Shown here in pieces: positions 32,147 through 41,431 of a DNA stretch of 64,000 nt (position 1 is the stretch's first letter; the number at the start of each line of letters is the position of its first letter). The DNA is from CAVQEK01 sp964596645 (lineage in GTDB: Bacteria > Bacteroidota > Bacteroidia > Cytophagales > Cyclobacteriaceae), in NCBI GenBank assembly GCA_964596645.1, contig CAZQVB010000021.1, positions 1-64,000 of the forward strand. Reading direction: 5' to 3'. The notes beneath the pieces are model-generated. The model saw only the letters and a list, made by a program, of their open reading frames with translations, did no database searches and had not been told where the DNA came from. A program made the position numbers and the translations under genes.

Positions 32147-33208
32147 TTGACCAATTTATTCAAGCCAAGTTCCGCTCCGTACATCATCGGTTTTGTCATC
32201 ATTTTCCTTTCGGCTTTCATCTCGCCGAGGGTGCATTTTGTGTTTGGCCTGATATCCTATCTTGTTCCTTTCGCACTTTTATTCCTTCTGCTCAAGGTCT
32301 TGCACCTCATTCTTTTCAGAAGGAACAAGAGGTGGCCATATGTCATACTTTTCGTGATATACGCCGTAGTATTTGGCCCGAGGTTTTTTCAATTCCCCTG
32401 GCCACAAAGTTCCCAACCTGCAGATGTTGCCGTACTCAACTACAACCTTGGCCGCCTTCATGCGGTGCGCTATCACGATGGTCATGACCGCCTGATGGAA
32501 TTTTACGATTTTTTGGATTTGGAAAAGCCGGAGGTGCTTTGCTTTCAGGAGTTTTATTCCAACCGCCGCGACGACCGCTGGAATGTGATCAAGTCGCTGG
32601 GAGAATTGGGCTACGCGCCGGTCACCTTTCACAAACCAGGCAATAAATACTACCTCGAATCCATGGCCATATTCACCACGCTGCCACAGATAGATACCGG
32701 CGCCATACGAGCGCATGCGGCAGGCAAGCCTCTGCTCGGGGTCTTTGCACAGTTGCAGCACGGTAAAGACACGCTCACGGTGCTGAACACCCACATCAAG
32801 TCGTTCGATGTGAAGGGCAACAACCCTTTGGCACAGCGGTCAATCAGAGGATTTTTGCATTCGGTGAAGGAGGTGCTGTACAGCCTTAGCACCACCACCC
32901 ACACCCAGGTATACCAGGTGGAGCAGTTGACAGAGCGCACTGCGCAATTTGATAACCTGGTTTTCTGCGGCGACTTCAACACTATGCCCTCCAGCTATTT
33001 GTACAGCAGGCTGAAGCGGAACTTCCACAATGCCTACGAAGAAAATGGCCGGTACTTTATGTTTACCTACCTGGGCCGTACACTGTTTTTTCTCCGCATT
33101 GATCAGCAATTCTACCGCGGCGAAAGCTTTGAGAATGTGTCTTTCGAAACATTAAATTTTCACCTATCTGACCACAAGGCGCTGCTGGGAAGATATGCCT
33201 TCGATTGA
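32147..33208 (+). CDS. Membrane-anchored endonuclease/exonuclease/phosphatase family protein
   Basis: 353 residues with a TTG start. Three membrane helices occupy residues about 10-80; the rest is an EEP hydrolase. Visible catalytic elements are NYNLGRLH, PEVLCFQEFYSN (metal Glu), VLNTHIKSF, FCGDFNTMP (DxN pair) and HLSDHKALLG (catalytic DH). The family hydrolyses phosphodiesters in DNA, lipids or polyphosphate; the membrane position points to phospholipid or extracellular substrate. Bacteroidota genomes usually have several of these. It lies 87 bp after the SRPBCC gene on the same strand. Confidence 0.85.
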   Translation: MTNLFKPSSAPYIIGFVIIFLSAFISPRVHFVFGLISYLVPFALLFLLLKVLHLILFRRNKRWPYVILFVIYAVVFGPRFFQFPWPQSSQPADVAVLNYNLGRLHAVRYHDGHDRLMEFYDFLDLEKPEVLCFQEFYSNRRDDRWNVIKSLGELGYAPVTFHKPGNKYYLESMAIFTTLPQIDTGAIRAHAAGKPLLGVFAQLQHGKDTLTVLNTHIKSFDVKGNNPLAQRSIRGFLHSVKEVLYSLSTTTHTQVYQVEQLTERTAQFDNLVFCGDFNTMPSSYLYSRLKRNFHNAYEENGRYFMFTYLGRTLFFLRIDQQFYRGESFENVSFETLNFHLSDHKALLGRYAFD

Positions 33209-33322
33209 TGCACCACCCAATGAATACGGCACACCGTCTACTGAATGTTGCCTTACAAGCCTCGACTTGCTACATTTGGCTTCCACAACTATTGTAATCA
33301 CAGCATACCAAACCACACACAC

Positions 33323-33829
33323 ATGGAATACACATTTGACCGGTACGTACATCGCTTTGCCATATGGGCTGCCGCGCGATCGGTACAAAAATCAGCAGTT
33401 GGCACCGAGCGCATAGCCATAGCCATAGAAAAAAGCGAGCTGCCCTCCCTTACCGGACAGGCAGACTTTGCCTCGCAGCAGGCATTTGACGAATGGCACA
33501 AAAGCAGTTGCAGAGTCATTACGAAAAACCTGAAGAAGCAAGGCATAGAAGGCGTAACCTATGGCCGAGCTGCACGCATTGTGAGCACGTATATAAAAGC
33601 AGCAGGAATAGTACGAATGGGTGAAAAAAGCAACCTGGCCGGCTATGCACACCCCGTACTCGATGCACGCCTGCTGGCTAATCTGAAAAAGAAATTTCCA
33701 GAAATTAAGTCGATCAAAGGCAAGTGGACGCAACTGGACGAGCAGTCGTATGACGCTTTGATTGCTAAACTGCTGGAGCTGGATGTGAAGCCGCTTTGGA
33801 AACTCGAATATTTCTCCCGCAGCAAATGA
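33323..33829 (+). CDS. Unassigned protein, 168 residues
   Basis: Starts with MEYTFDRYVHRFAIWAAARS at 33323; the frame can be extended to 33245 but the extension looks non-coding. The C-terminal part has HPVLDARLLANLKKKFPEIKSIKGKWTQLDEQSYDALIAKL. It is helical and Lys-rich, with no signal peptide or known catalytic motif. The HRFAIWAAARS opening recurs in small Bacteroidota proteins beside unrelated genes, but no function is known to me. Confidence 0.55.
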   Translation: MEYTFDRYVHRFAIWAAARSVQKSAVGTERIAIAIEKSELPSLTGQADFASQQAFDEWHKSSCRVITKNLKKQGIEGVTYGRAARIVSTYIKAAGIVRMGEKSNLAGYAHPVLDARLLANLKKKFPEIKSIKGKWTQLDEQSYDALIAKLLELDVKPLWKLEYFSRSK

Positions 33830-33879
33830 GCACCGTTCATTGGAAATTGATATTCATTGAATATAAGGGCTAGAAACGG

Positions 33880-34308
33880 CTAGGGATGGGCAGCTACCCA
33901 TACCTCGCCGTCTTCGAAAATTTCCTTTTTCCAGATCGGCACTGTTTTTTTTAAAGTATCAATGACATATCGGCATGCGAGAAAAGCTTCATTGCGATGG
34001 GGTGCAGATACGGCGATCACCACGGCCAGTTCGCCAATAGTCTTTCGGCCCAGTGCATGTTGAATGGCTACTTTCAAAACCGGCCACTTCGCATGCGCCT
34101 GATCAATAATTTTTTGTAGCTCTGCCATGGCCATCTTTTCATACGCTTCAAACTCCAGTGCCACCACCTGCTTTTGCCCCGTGTGGTTGCGCACTGTGCC
34201 TATGAACACATCGATGGCGCCGGCGCGTGCCTCTTGCACCATTGCTATGGCCTTTTGTACATCCAGGGGTTTGTCGGTGAGCTCTATCACTGTTCTGTCT
34301 TTTTTCAA
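33880..34308 (-). CDS. moaE: Molybdopterin synthase catalytic subunit
   Basis: 142 residues with LEFEAYEKMAMAEL, HALGRKTIGELAVVIAVSAPHRNEAFLACRYVIDTLKKTVPIWKKE: the active Lys in PIWKKE and the Arg/His of SAPHR are present. The start is TTG at 34308, overlapping the moaD stop (TTGA). With MoaD it inserts two sulfurs into cyclic pyranopterin monophosphate to make molybdopterin. Small operon with moaD. Confidence 0.95.
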   Translation of the reverse strand: MKKDRTVIELTDKPLDVQKAIAMVQEARAGAIDVFIGTVRNHTGQKQVVALEFEAYEKMAMAELQKIIDQAHAKWPVLKVAIQHALGRKTIGELAVVIAVSAPHRNEAFLACRYVIDTLKKTVPIWKKEIFEDGEVWVAAHP

Positions 34309-34547
34309 CCACCGCTCACTGGCGGTATCAGTGCAACTTCATCATCGGCACCGATCACCTGGTCGGGCCGGGCATAGCTGCTGTTGATGGCCACCGACAT
34401 GTGATCGAGGTGATGTAAATCGGGATAAATTCCCTTCAGTATGCGCTTAAGATCAATCACCGAAGTGCGGTCGGGGACATCCAGCACCGCCTTGTTCGAT
34501 CCCACCACCTCTTTGGCAATACCGAATAGAAGAAGGTTAATTTTCAT
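34305..34547 (-). CDS. moaD: Molybdopterin synthase sulfur carrier subunit
   Basis: 80 residues from the ATG at 34547. It has the ubiquitin-like fold and ends in PPVSGG, the Gly-Gly terminus on which the thiocarboxylate is formed. ADDEVALIPPVSGG is the MoaD ending. The longer frame to 34640 is not supported. Overlaps moaE. Confidence 0.93.
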   Translation of the reverse strand: MKINLLLFGIAKEVVGSNKAVLDVPDRTSVIDLKRILKGIYPDLHHLDHMSVAINSSYARPDQVIGADDEVALIPPVSGG

Positions 34548-34713
34548 GATTTGCGCGTAATGATATAAATCCAGCCATGGCCGGTATAGAAAGACGATTA
34601 AATTAATAGTGAAATTATAAAATGCTACGCGGTTCCGCATCCGGAGCGCACAAAGATTTGGGGGAAATTCCTTGACCCATTTAACATTATGAATCCTTCG
34701 TTGTCATAATTGA

Positions 34714-34721
34714 TATATTTG
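34714..34721 (+). promoter_or_regulatory. Candidate -7 box for the DUF7009-moaA operon
   Basis: TATATTTG, a full TAnnTTTG match, about 95 bp before the DUF7009 start. The only TTG nearby (34701) is too close to be a -33 element. Confidence 0.3.
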
Positions 34722-34817
34722 AACTACTAAGGCGGGCGTTTTGGAATTATAGGGCAGAAGCGGTGACGAAAATAGCGCTGTATTGCTCGGCTACATTGTA
34801 TTACAAAAACGAAGAGC

Positions 34818-35183
34818 ATGAAGCTAAGACTAGAAAAAGGACTGATCAAGTTTCGCCTGAGCAGAGAAGAAATGAGCTTATTTGCGCAAAATGGCGAATT
34901 GTTTGAAACGGTAATATTGAACAATGCCGGGGAAGAGCTCAACTACATCCTGCTCAGTGACCCCCTTACCGACAAGGTGCATATTCATCACAAATCATGT
35001 GCTTTACAGGTTTTTGTGCCTTCTCGCCTGGTAGACGAGTGGATCGGTTCTGATGCCGTTGGAATGGAAGAAACCTTGGTTTTCGACAACGACAGCTCTG
35101 TACAGGTAGTGGTGGAGCGTGATTTGAAACCGCGAAAATATAGCACCAGAAACAAAGCGACGGGTGATGTCGGAAACGCTTAA
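34818..35183 (+). CDS. DUF7009 family protein linked to moaA
   Basis: 121 residues beginning MKLRLEKGLIKFRLSREEMSLF and ending with a basic tail rich in Lys and Asn. The compact beta-rich profile (ETVILNNAGEELNYILLSD, DKVHIHHKSCALQVFVPSRL) fits the DUF7009 family. Its 3' end overlaps the moaA start by 17 bp, so the two are translated together. A role tied to molybdenum cofactor synthesis is inferred from that coupling; no catalytic motif is visible. Confidence 0.7.
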   Translation: MKLRLEKGLIKFRLSREEMSLFAQNGELFETVILNNAGEELNYILLSDPLTDKVHIHHKSCALQVFVPSRLVDEWIGSDAVGMEETLVFDNDSSVQVVVERDLKPRKYSTRNKATGDVGNA

Positions 35184-36168
35184 TCTAACCGATTCTTTTG
35201 GCAGACGCATCAACTACCTCCGCCTGTCGGTGACCGACCGGTGCAACCTGCGCTGCTTTTATTGCATGCCCGCCCATGGCATAGCGTATAAACACCGATC
35301 GGAAATACTCAGCTACGAGGAGATGCTGCGCCTGGTGACTATACTCAGAAGTATGGGTGTAAACAAAGTTAGAATCACCGGCGGCGAGCCCTTTGTCCGC
35401 AAAGACCTTTTGCCCTTTCTACAGTCGATGAACGAGGTGCCGGGAATTGAGCAGGTGAGCATGACTACCAACGGTGTGCTCGCTGGCAATTATTTATCGG
35501 ACCTAAAGCAATTGGGCATTCTGGATGTAAACCTGAGCATGGATACGCTTGACCCGCAGCGTTTTTTCAACATCACGCGTCGCGATGAATTTCATAACGT
35601 TTGGCGCACGTTGCAGGAATTGCTCAGTACAGGGTTCAGGGTGAAAGTCAATATGGTGGTGATGGGCGGCATCAATGAGCAGGATATAGTGCCGATGGCG
35701 CAGTTGGCAGAAAAATGGCCGGTGGCTGTACGCTTCATAGAAGAAATGCCTTTTAATGGCAGCTTCAAAAAAGCTCCGAAACTCATCTGGGACCACCGCA
35801 GGATATTGAAAGAACTAGCCACACGCTACCCCAACCTCACACCAGCCAAAACAACGCCCTCGGCCACAGCCAATAGATACCTTTTAGATGGTGCACCTGG
35901 CGAACTAGGCATTATTCCTGCCTACACACGCACATTCTGTGGCACCTGCAACCGCTTGCGCATCTCTGCCGATGGTCAGTTGCGTACCTGTCTCTATAGC
36001 GCTACTGGGCTTGATTTAAAACAGTTGATGCGGCAAGGAGCAGATGACGATGTGTTGCGCAGCGCCCTCAAACACAGCATCGCGCACAAACCTAAAGATG
36101 GCCTGGCGGCTGAGCGGCAGCACCGGCAGCAGCCTTTAGGTGCTTCCATGTCTACCATCGGTGGCTAG
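35167..36168 (+). CDS. moaA: GTP 3',8-cyclase (radical SAM)
   Basis: 333 residues from the ATG at 35167. The radical SAM cluster is CNLRCFYC (Cys26, Cys30, Cys33), SAM-binding GGEPFVRKDL follows, and the C-terminal second cluster is FCGTCNRLRIS...LRTCLYS. The terminal MSTIGG carries the Gly-Gly that reaches the active site in this enzyme. It makes 3',8-cyclo-GTP, the first molybdopterin precursor, with MoaC (not in the window). Divergent from moaD-moaE. Confidence 0.96.
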   Translation: MSETLNLTDSFGRRINYLRLSVTDRCNLRCFYCMPAHGIAYKHRSEILSYEEMLRLVTILRSMGVNKVRITGGEPFVRKDLLPFLQSMNEVPGIEQVSMTTNGVLAGNYLSDLKQLGILDVNLSMDTLDPQRFFNITRRDEFHNVWRTLQELLSTGFRVKVNMVVMGGINEQDIVPMAQLAEKWPVAVRFIEEMPFNGSFKKAPKLIWDHRRILKELATRYPNLTPAKTTPSATANRYLLDGAPGELGIIPAYTRTFCGTCNRLRISADGQLRTCLYSATGLDLKQLMRQGADDDVLRSALKHSIAHKPKDGLAAERQHRQQPLGASMSTIGG

Positions 36169-36171
36169 GGC

Positions 36172-36596
36172 CTAGTGCAGCCAATCATCAACTTTCTTTC
36201 TCACTATGTTCTTGATCATGCTGCCCGTATGGGGGTCGCCTTTCAGCATTGACTTGGCCAGGTTGGCGGCCTGCTCAAAGGTGATGTGTGGCGGCATGGG
36301 TGGTATATCGGGGTCGGTGATCACTTCCAGCACAAATGGCCGATCTGAAGCAAAGGCACGGCGCCAGCCCTCGGCTACATTGTCAGGGTCGTCTATACGC
36401 ATGCCATCCAGCCCGAGCATGCGTGCATATTCTGCATATTGAAAATCAGGTAGTTTCTGTGACCCTTCAAATTTGGGATCACCTGCCAGCACGCGTTGTT
36501 CCCAGGTCACCTGGTTCAGGTCGCCGTTGTTGAGCACCAGGGTGATCCAGGTGGGGTTAGACCACTTGCGCCAGTACTTGGCCACCGTGATCAGCT
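36172..36596 (-). CDS. Thiamine-diphosphate enzyme (acetolactate synthase / pyruvate oxidase family), C-terminal fragment at a gap
   Basis: The frame is open into the N run and ends normally at 36172. It covers the end of the TPP-binding motif (ITLVLNNGDLNQVTWEQR) and the C-terminal part of the enzyme (FQYAEYARMLGLDGMRIDDPD, VLEVITDPDIPPMPPHI). The part nearest the gap reads LITVAKYWRKWSNPTWITLVLNN, which covers the same region as the end of the fragment on the other side but with different residues, so the two fragments are not the two halves of one gene. Confidence 0.85.
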
Positions 36597-36606
36597 NNNN
36601 NNNNNN
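36597..36606. other. Assembly gap (10 N) between two thiamine-diphosphate enzyme fragments
   Basis: Ten consecutive Ns. The translated sequences on the two sides overlap for about 23 residues with under half identity, which a 10-bp gap inside one gene cannot explain. Confidence 0.95.
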
Positions 36607-38026
36607 TGTTGAGCACCACCACGATGAGCCGGGGGTCGGCCCATTCTTTATAGTATTTCTGTGCAGTCACCAGTTCGCTGTTGCCCGACATTTGCATGGC
36701 TCCGTCGCCCATAAAAGCCACCACAGGCCGACCGGGGTCTGCCCATTTGGCCGCCAGGGCATAGGGTACTCCGGCGCCCATGGAGGCCAGATTGCCCGAC
36801 AGGCTGCCCTTCATGGTCGATTTTATTTTGAGATTGCGTGCATACCAGTTGGCCACTGAGCCGGAGTCAGCTGTTATGATGGCATCCTGCGGCATATATG
36901 CATTGGCCTCATGAAACACCCGCTGGGGGTTGACGGGATTGGCGGAGTCCATGGCCCTGTCTTCCATTATTTTCCACCATTTCACTATGTTTTTCTCAAT
37001 TTGCTGCCGCCAGTCTTCATTATCTTTTTGTTGCAGAAGAGGCAAAAGTGCCCGAATAGTTTCGGCACTGTCGCCCACCAGGTTCAATTCAAAAGGATAT
37101 CGCAGGCCTAAATTTTTTCCATCAATATCGATCTGCACACCTGGTACTTTGCCTTTGGGAGGCAGAAATTCTACATAAGGAAATCCGGATCCAATCATGA
37201 TGAAGGCATCGCAGCGCTGCATCATTTCGTAGCTCGGCTCGGTGCCCAGCAAGCCGATGGAGCCCGTCACGTAGGGCAGGTCATCGTCGAGCACCGTACG
37301 GCCAAGCAGGGCTTTGGCCACACCGGCGCCGATCTTTTCGGCCAAAGCCCGCACTTCGGCTGTGGCACCAAGTGCACCGGCCCCAACTAATATCGCAGGC
37401 TTTTCACTCTTATTAATCAGCGCCGCAGCCTTGTCGAGGTCAGCACTTTTTGGTATCACGCTTGGTGCCGAGTAACCGACGCCGGAGTGCATGGTGGCGT
37501 GTTTATCCTTAGGCTCTTCTATGGCGCTTTCGAGTTGTATATCGTTGGGCACTATTATGCAGGTAACTGTGCGATGAGCCAAGGCAGTGCGTACTGCACA
37601 GTCTACGGAATGACGTATTTGTGCCGAATGGCTGATGAACTGGCAATAATCACGCGCCACATCTTTGAATAGATTAGCCAGATCGACCTCCTGAAGAAAA
37701 GATGAACCCAGTGCCGGTCTTGGTTGCTGGCCCACAATGGCCACTACCGGTTGGTGGTCCATGCGGGCATCGTATAGACCATTGAGTAAATGTATGGCTC
37801 CGGGGCCTGAAGTGGCCAGACACACGCCCACCCTGCCGCTGAACTTGGCATAGGCTCCGGCCATAAATGCGGCATTTTCTTCATGACGCACCTGTATGAA
37901 GTCAAGCTTATCTTGCTGCCGATCGAGTGCGCCGGTGAGACCGCCGATGCCATCGCCGGGGTAGCCAAATATTTTGTCGATGCCCCACTCAGAGAGGCGT
38001 TGAAGTATAAAGTCGCTGGAATCCAT
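36607..38026 (-). CDS. Thiamine-diphosphate enzyme (acetolactate synthase / pyruvate oxidase family), N-terminal fragment at a gap
   Basis: 473 codons from the ATG at 38026 (MDSSDFILQRLSEWGID). The PYR domain has FGYPGDGIGG and VRHEENAAFMA (catalytic Glu), the central domain follows, and the PP domain reaches VAFMGDGAMQMSGNSELV (the GDG of the TPP motif) and RLIVVVLN at the gap. The overall shape (YdaP/PoxB-like, with FGYPGDGIG rather than a membrane-binding C-terminus visible) suggests pyruvate oxidase or acetolactate synthase-type chemistry; the C-terminus is not known because it lies across the gap. A longer frame to 38116 lacks family similarity. Confidence 0.87.
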
Positions 38027-38170
38027 AAAAAGGTTGTTTGCACAAGCGGCAAACAAAGCATATGCCCTTCTGTTCGTTGGGCCAGATGATCCCTCCAAAG
38101 CACCCGGTGCCTTCAATCACACATTGCTATCGCGAATGAAAGGAAACACATGTGCACGTAATTCTACATG

Positions 38171-38200
38171 AAAAAACCCTCCAGGGATGCTGAAGGGTTT
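38171..38200 (-). terminator. Terminator downstream of fucI
   Basis: Arms AAACCCT (38174-38180) and AGGGTTT (38194-38200) around a 13-base loop; reading leftwards the stem is followed by TTT. It stands 52 bp after the fucI stop. Confidence 0.75.
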
Positions 38201-38252
38201 ATAGTGCACTGCATACAATAAAGGTCGGCGTTTACTACACCTTTTGCTTCAC

Positions 38253-40061
38253 CTATTTTTTGCTCTTTCCGTAAAGCGGGCCATAGGTGGTGCAGGCACG
38301 GAAGTCGGCACCTTCGCTGTGCATGCCCAGCATATTCCACGCACTTGGCCGGAAGATGTCACCTTCGAGCACATTGTGCATGTGCACCGGTATGCGCAGC
38401 ATGCTACACAGCGTAATGAGCTCAGCGCCAAAGTGCCCGTAGCTGAATGCGCCGTGGTTGGCGCCCCAGCTGGCCATCACCGTATATACGTCTCTGAAAG
38501 GGCCGTGGCCAGTGATGCGCGGCACAAACCAGGTGGTAGGCCAGGTGGGGTTGGTGCGTTCATCCAGCGTCTTATGCACCTCGTCGGGCAGTGATATGGT
38601 ATGGCCTTCGGCGATTTGCATCACCGGGCCTATTCCTTTTATCAAATTGATGCGACACATGGTGACGGGCATGTCGCCTCGTGTGGCAAATTGAGAGGAA
38701 AATCCCCCACCCCTGAAGTACTCGTACATGGCCGGAGGCCAGCTGGTGGCATTCAGGCATTGATCGGCCTCTTCGGGGGTGATTTCCCAGAATGGTTTCA
38801 TGGCCGGCTTTCCGTCTTTTTCTTGTTCGCCCGTACCATCAAGTGCAGAAGAGCCAGAATTGATGAGGTGGATAAAACCATCCTTAGCCTGTCCGTCTGG
38901 CTTCCACCCGGTGACGCGCTCCACAGCCTGCGGACTCCAGTATGTGCGTACATCAGAAAATACCTGCGCCTGATTGGTGAGCAGGTGGCCCAGCAACATG
39001 CTCACGCCGTTGAGGCTGTCATTTTCTGTAGCTACAAGGTAAGGCTGCCGAATGCCGTTCCAGTCAAAGGATGAATTGAGTATGGCTTCGGTAAAATCCC
39101 CATTGGGCAAGTGATCCGTCCACTGCCGTTGTCCCTGGAAACCACTGACGATTGCATTGTGCCCCAGGGCCTCTTCACCAAATCCAAGCGCTTCGAGTCG
39201 TGGGTTTCCCGTCATAAGATCGCGCACCACCAGGGTCATTTTTACCACATAAGCCCACTCCTCGCTGCGCTCTTCCTCCGAGCGCTGCTGATCTTCAGGA
39301 TTGTAATCTTTACCTTCTTTGCAATGCTCCTTCACCCAAGCCAGGGCCTTCTCAAATTCCTCCTGGTCGTATATATTTCTTTCAATCCTTCTGGATAGCT
39401 CAGTCATGTCTACATTTTCGCAGCGCATGCCGAAATAATCTTCAAAAAAGTCGGTGTCGACGATAGAACCTGCTATGCCCATAGAAACGGAGCCGATGGA
39501 GAGATAAGAGGTATTTTTGATGGTGGCTACGGCCAGCCCGGCCCGGGCAAATCGCAGCAGCTTTTGTCCAACATCGTCAGGAATAGTAGTGTCGCCCATA
39601 TCCTGTACATCGCGGCCGTAAATGCTGAAGGCAGGCAAACCTTTTTGATTGTGACCAGCCAGTGTAGCAGCCAGATACACTGCGCCGGGCCGCTCCGTGC
39701 CATTGAATCCCCAGATGGCTTTTGGTCGTGTGGGATGCATGTCCATGGTTTCGCTGCCATAGCACCAGCAGGGCGTCACAGTAATGGTAAGCCCTACGCC
39801 TTCCCGATCAAATTTCTCGTCGCACCGGGCCGACTCTGCCACTCTGCCGATGGTGCTGTCGGCAATTACGCATTCCACAGCCGTGCCATCGGCATGCCTG
39901 ATGTTTTTCGTAAGAAAATCAGCCGTTGTTCGCGCCATTTCCATCGTAGAGTTTTCGAGCGATTCTCGTACGCCACCCAGCCTGCCATCAATGGTGGGTC
40001 GGATGCCGATTTTAGGATTTGATTTTTGCAGGCGATTGCCCTGGTGGTTGTCAACATTCAT
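38253..40061 (-). CDS. fucI: L-fucose isomerase
   Basis: 602 residues against 591 in E. coli FucI, aligned end to end by KIGIRPTIDGR, GVRESLE, TMEMARTTA, LTITVTPCWCYGSETMDM, IWGFNGTERPGAVYL, NSSFDWNG and LINSGSSALDG. The metal ligands (Glu and Asp of the FQGQRQWTDHLPNGD region, His of the C-terminal WGANHG block) are in place. It interconverts L-fucose and L-fuculose (also D-arabinose/D-ribulose), so the organism can use fucose. No fuculose kinase, aldolase or permease adjoins it, so the pathway must be scattered. Upstream lies 269 bp of non-coding sequence. Confidence 0.96.
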   Translation of the reverse strand: MNVDNHQGNRLQKSNPKIGIRPTIDGRLGGVRESLENSTMEMARTTADFLTKNIRHADGTAVECVIADSTIGRVAESARCDEKFDREGVGLTITVTPCWCYGSETMDMHPTRPKAIWGFNGTERPGAVYLAATLAGHNQKGLPAFSIYGRDVQDMGDTTIPDDVGQKLLRFARAGLAVATIKNTSYLSIGSVSMGIAGSIVDTDFFEDYFGMRCENVDMTELSRRIERNIYDQEEFEKALAWVKEHCKEGKDYNPEDQQRSEEERSEEWAYVVKMTLVVRDLMTGNPRLEALGFGEEALGHNAIVSGFQGQRQWTDHLPNGDFTEAILNSSFDWNGIRQPYLVATENDSLNGVSMLLGHLLTNQAQVFSDVRTYWSPQAVERVTGWKPDGQAKDGFIHLINSGSSALDGTGEQEKDGKPAMKPFWEITPEEADQCLNATSWPPAMYEYFRGGGFSSQFATRGDMPVTMCRINLIKGIGPVMQIAEGHTISLPDEVHKTLDERTNPTWPTTWFVPRITGHGPFRDVYTVMASWGANHGAFSYGHFGAELITLCSMLRIPVHMHNVLEGDIFRPSAWNMLGMHSEGADFRACTTYGPLYGKSKK

Positions 40062-40330
40062 AATAGGATGATTTTATAATTATTGAATCGAAATAATAAT
40101 GAAAAGTCTCTTTCGACAAAAGGCGCCATTCCTCTAAAAAATCATCAAAGTATACTTGACATATCCAAAGAAATGCGACGTAAAAAAATGTATATCTGGT
40201 CACAATGCTCCCGGGGAAAATACGCTCGGCTGTAAATACAAACAGCATTTTGATCATCGTCCCAAACTTAAAGGAAAAATGATCAAAATGCTGTGTGCAA
40301 CTCTTTGATTAGGTATGGAAGAGCGAAAAA
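40062..40330. other. Intergenic region between the desaturase and fucI
   Basis: 269 bp, no gene found. It contains the 16-bp inverted repeat at 40242-40294 and an A/T-rich block near 40180; no TAnnTTTG box was located. Confidence 0.5.
40242..40294. repeat. Inverted repeat with 16-bp perfect arms
   Basis: ACAGCATTTTGATCAT (40242-40257) and ATGATCAAAATGCTGT (40279-40294) are exact reverse complements with a 21-bp spacer. Reading leftwards it lies 37 bp beyond the desaturase stop and could form a long hairpin, but the T run after it is weak, so it may instead be a paired operator. Confidence 0.8.
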
Positions 40331-41431
40331 TCAGGCCATCACGGAGTCCTTCTGGCCAAAGCGCTTCAGCGTAAGGTAGTGCGACCGGATCGCCTTCAAC
40401 ACATTCTCATAATCGTTGTAGCTGAGGCCGTGATCCTGCACAGTCTTCCTCACTATTTCCGACAGCTTTTTGTAATGGATGTGGCAGATGTTGGGAAACA
40501 AATGATGCTCGATCTGGAAATTCAACCCGCCCAGATACCAGTTGAGCAGGCGGCTTTTTCTGGCGAAGTTAGAGGTGGTCTTCACCTGATGCACCGCCCA
40601 TGTGTTCATGGCACTTTCGCTGTGCTCGGCACTTCCGTGCTCCGTGTTTTCCACCACATGTGCCAATTGAAAGGTGACGGTGAGTATGAACCCTGCCACA
40701 AAATGTATGATGAGAAAGCCTATGATGATATACCAAAAAGGTAGATCGAGCAGCAAATAAGGTATAACGACAAGGTAGCCGAAGTATACAGCTTTGGACA
40801 GAATGAGTATGGTGAGTTCCACCCAATAGCTCCTGCGCTGTGTAGGGGCTTTGTCGCGATACATGTCATTGAACTCGACAAAATCTTTATAAGTGACCCA
40901 GCTAAATGTGCCCAGCAGGTACAAAAACCAGGAGTAGATGTGCTGAAACTTATGAAACCATTTGTAAGGACTATAAGGCGACAGGCGAATGAGGTTGCCC
41001 GTTTCAATGTCTTCATCGGCACCGTACACATTGGTGAAGGTGTGGTGCTTCACGTTATGCTGCACGATCCAGTTGAACCGGTTGCCCCCGATCAGATTGA
41101 GCGTGTAGCCCATAAAACGGTTGATATACGGATTGCTGGAGTATGAGTTGTGGCAGGCATCGTGCATCACGCTCATGCCCAGGCCGGCAGTAAATATGCC
41201 CATCACCACAGTAAGCAACGCCATGCCCCAGGTAGGCAAAAAGTTCAACAAAATGAGCACGTAAGGGATAAAGAAGCCGAGGATGAGCACGATCGACTTC
41301 AGCTTCATCCTGAAGTCGCCCTGCTTACGCAGGTTGTTGGTGGAAAAATAGGCCTCTACCCGTGCACGTAAATCCTGATGGAAGGAAAGGGTTTCACCGC
41401 CCTTGTCCCGCTCAAATTTTATTATTTTCAT
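40331..41431 (-). CDS. Front-end type fatty acid desaturase
   Basis: 366 residues without a cytochrome b5 domain. The three His boxes are HDACH (residues 90-94), HNVKHH (125-130) and QIEHH (306-310); the last, with Gln instead of His as first residue, is the mark of front-end (delta-6 type) desaturases. Two hydrophobic pairs of membrane segments sit between the boxes (about 45-85 and 210-255). It should insert a double bond in membrane fatty acids, using an external electron donor. Single gene. Confidence 0.9.
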   Translation of the reverse strand: MKIIKFERDKGGETLSFHQDLRARVEAYFSTNNLRKQGDFRMKLKSIVLILGFFIPYVLILLNFLPTWGMALLTVVMGIFTAGLGMSVMHDACHNSYSSNPYINRFMGYTLNLIGGNRFNWIVQHNVKHHTFTNVYGADEDIETGNLIRLSPYSPYKWFHKFQHIYSWFLYLLGTFSWVTYKDFVEFNDMYRDKAPTQRRSYWVELTILILSKAVYFGYLVVIPYLLLDLPFWYIIIGFLIIHFVAGFILTVTFQLAHVVENTEHGSAEHSESAMNTWAVHQVKTTSNFARKSRLLNWYLGGLNFQIEHHLFPNICHIHYKKLSEIVRKTVQDHGLSYNDYENVLKAIRSHYLTLKRFGQKDSVMA

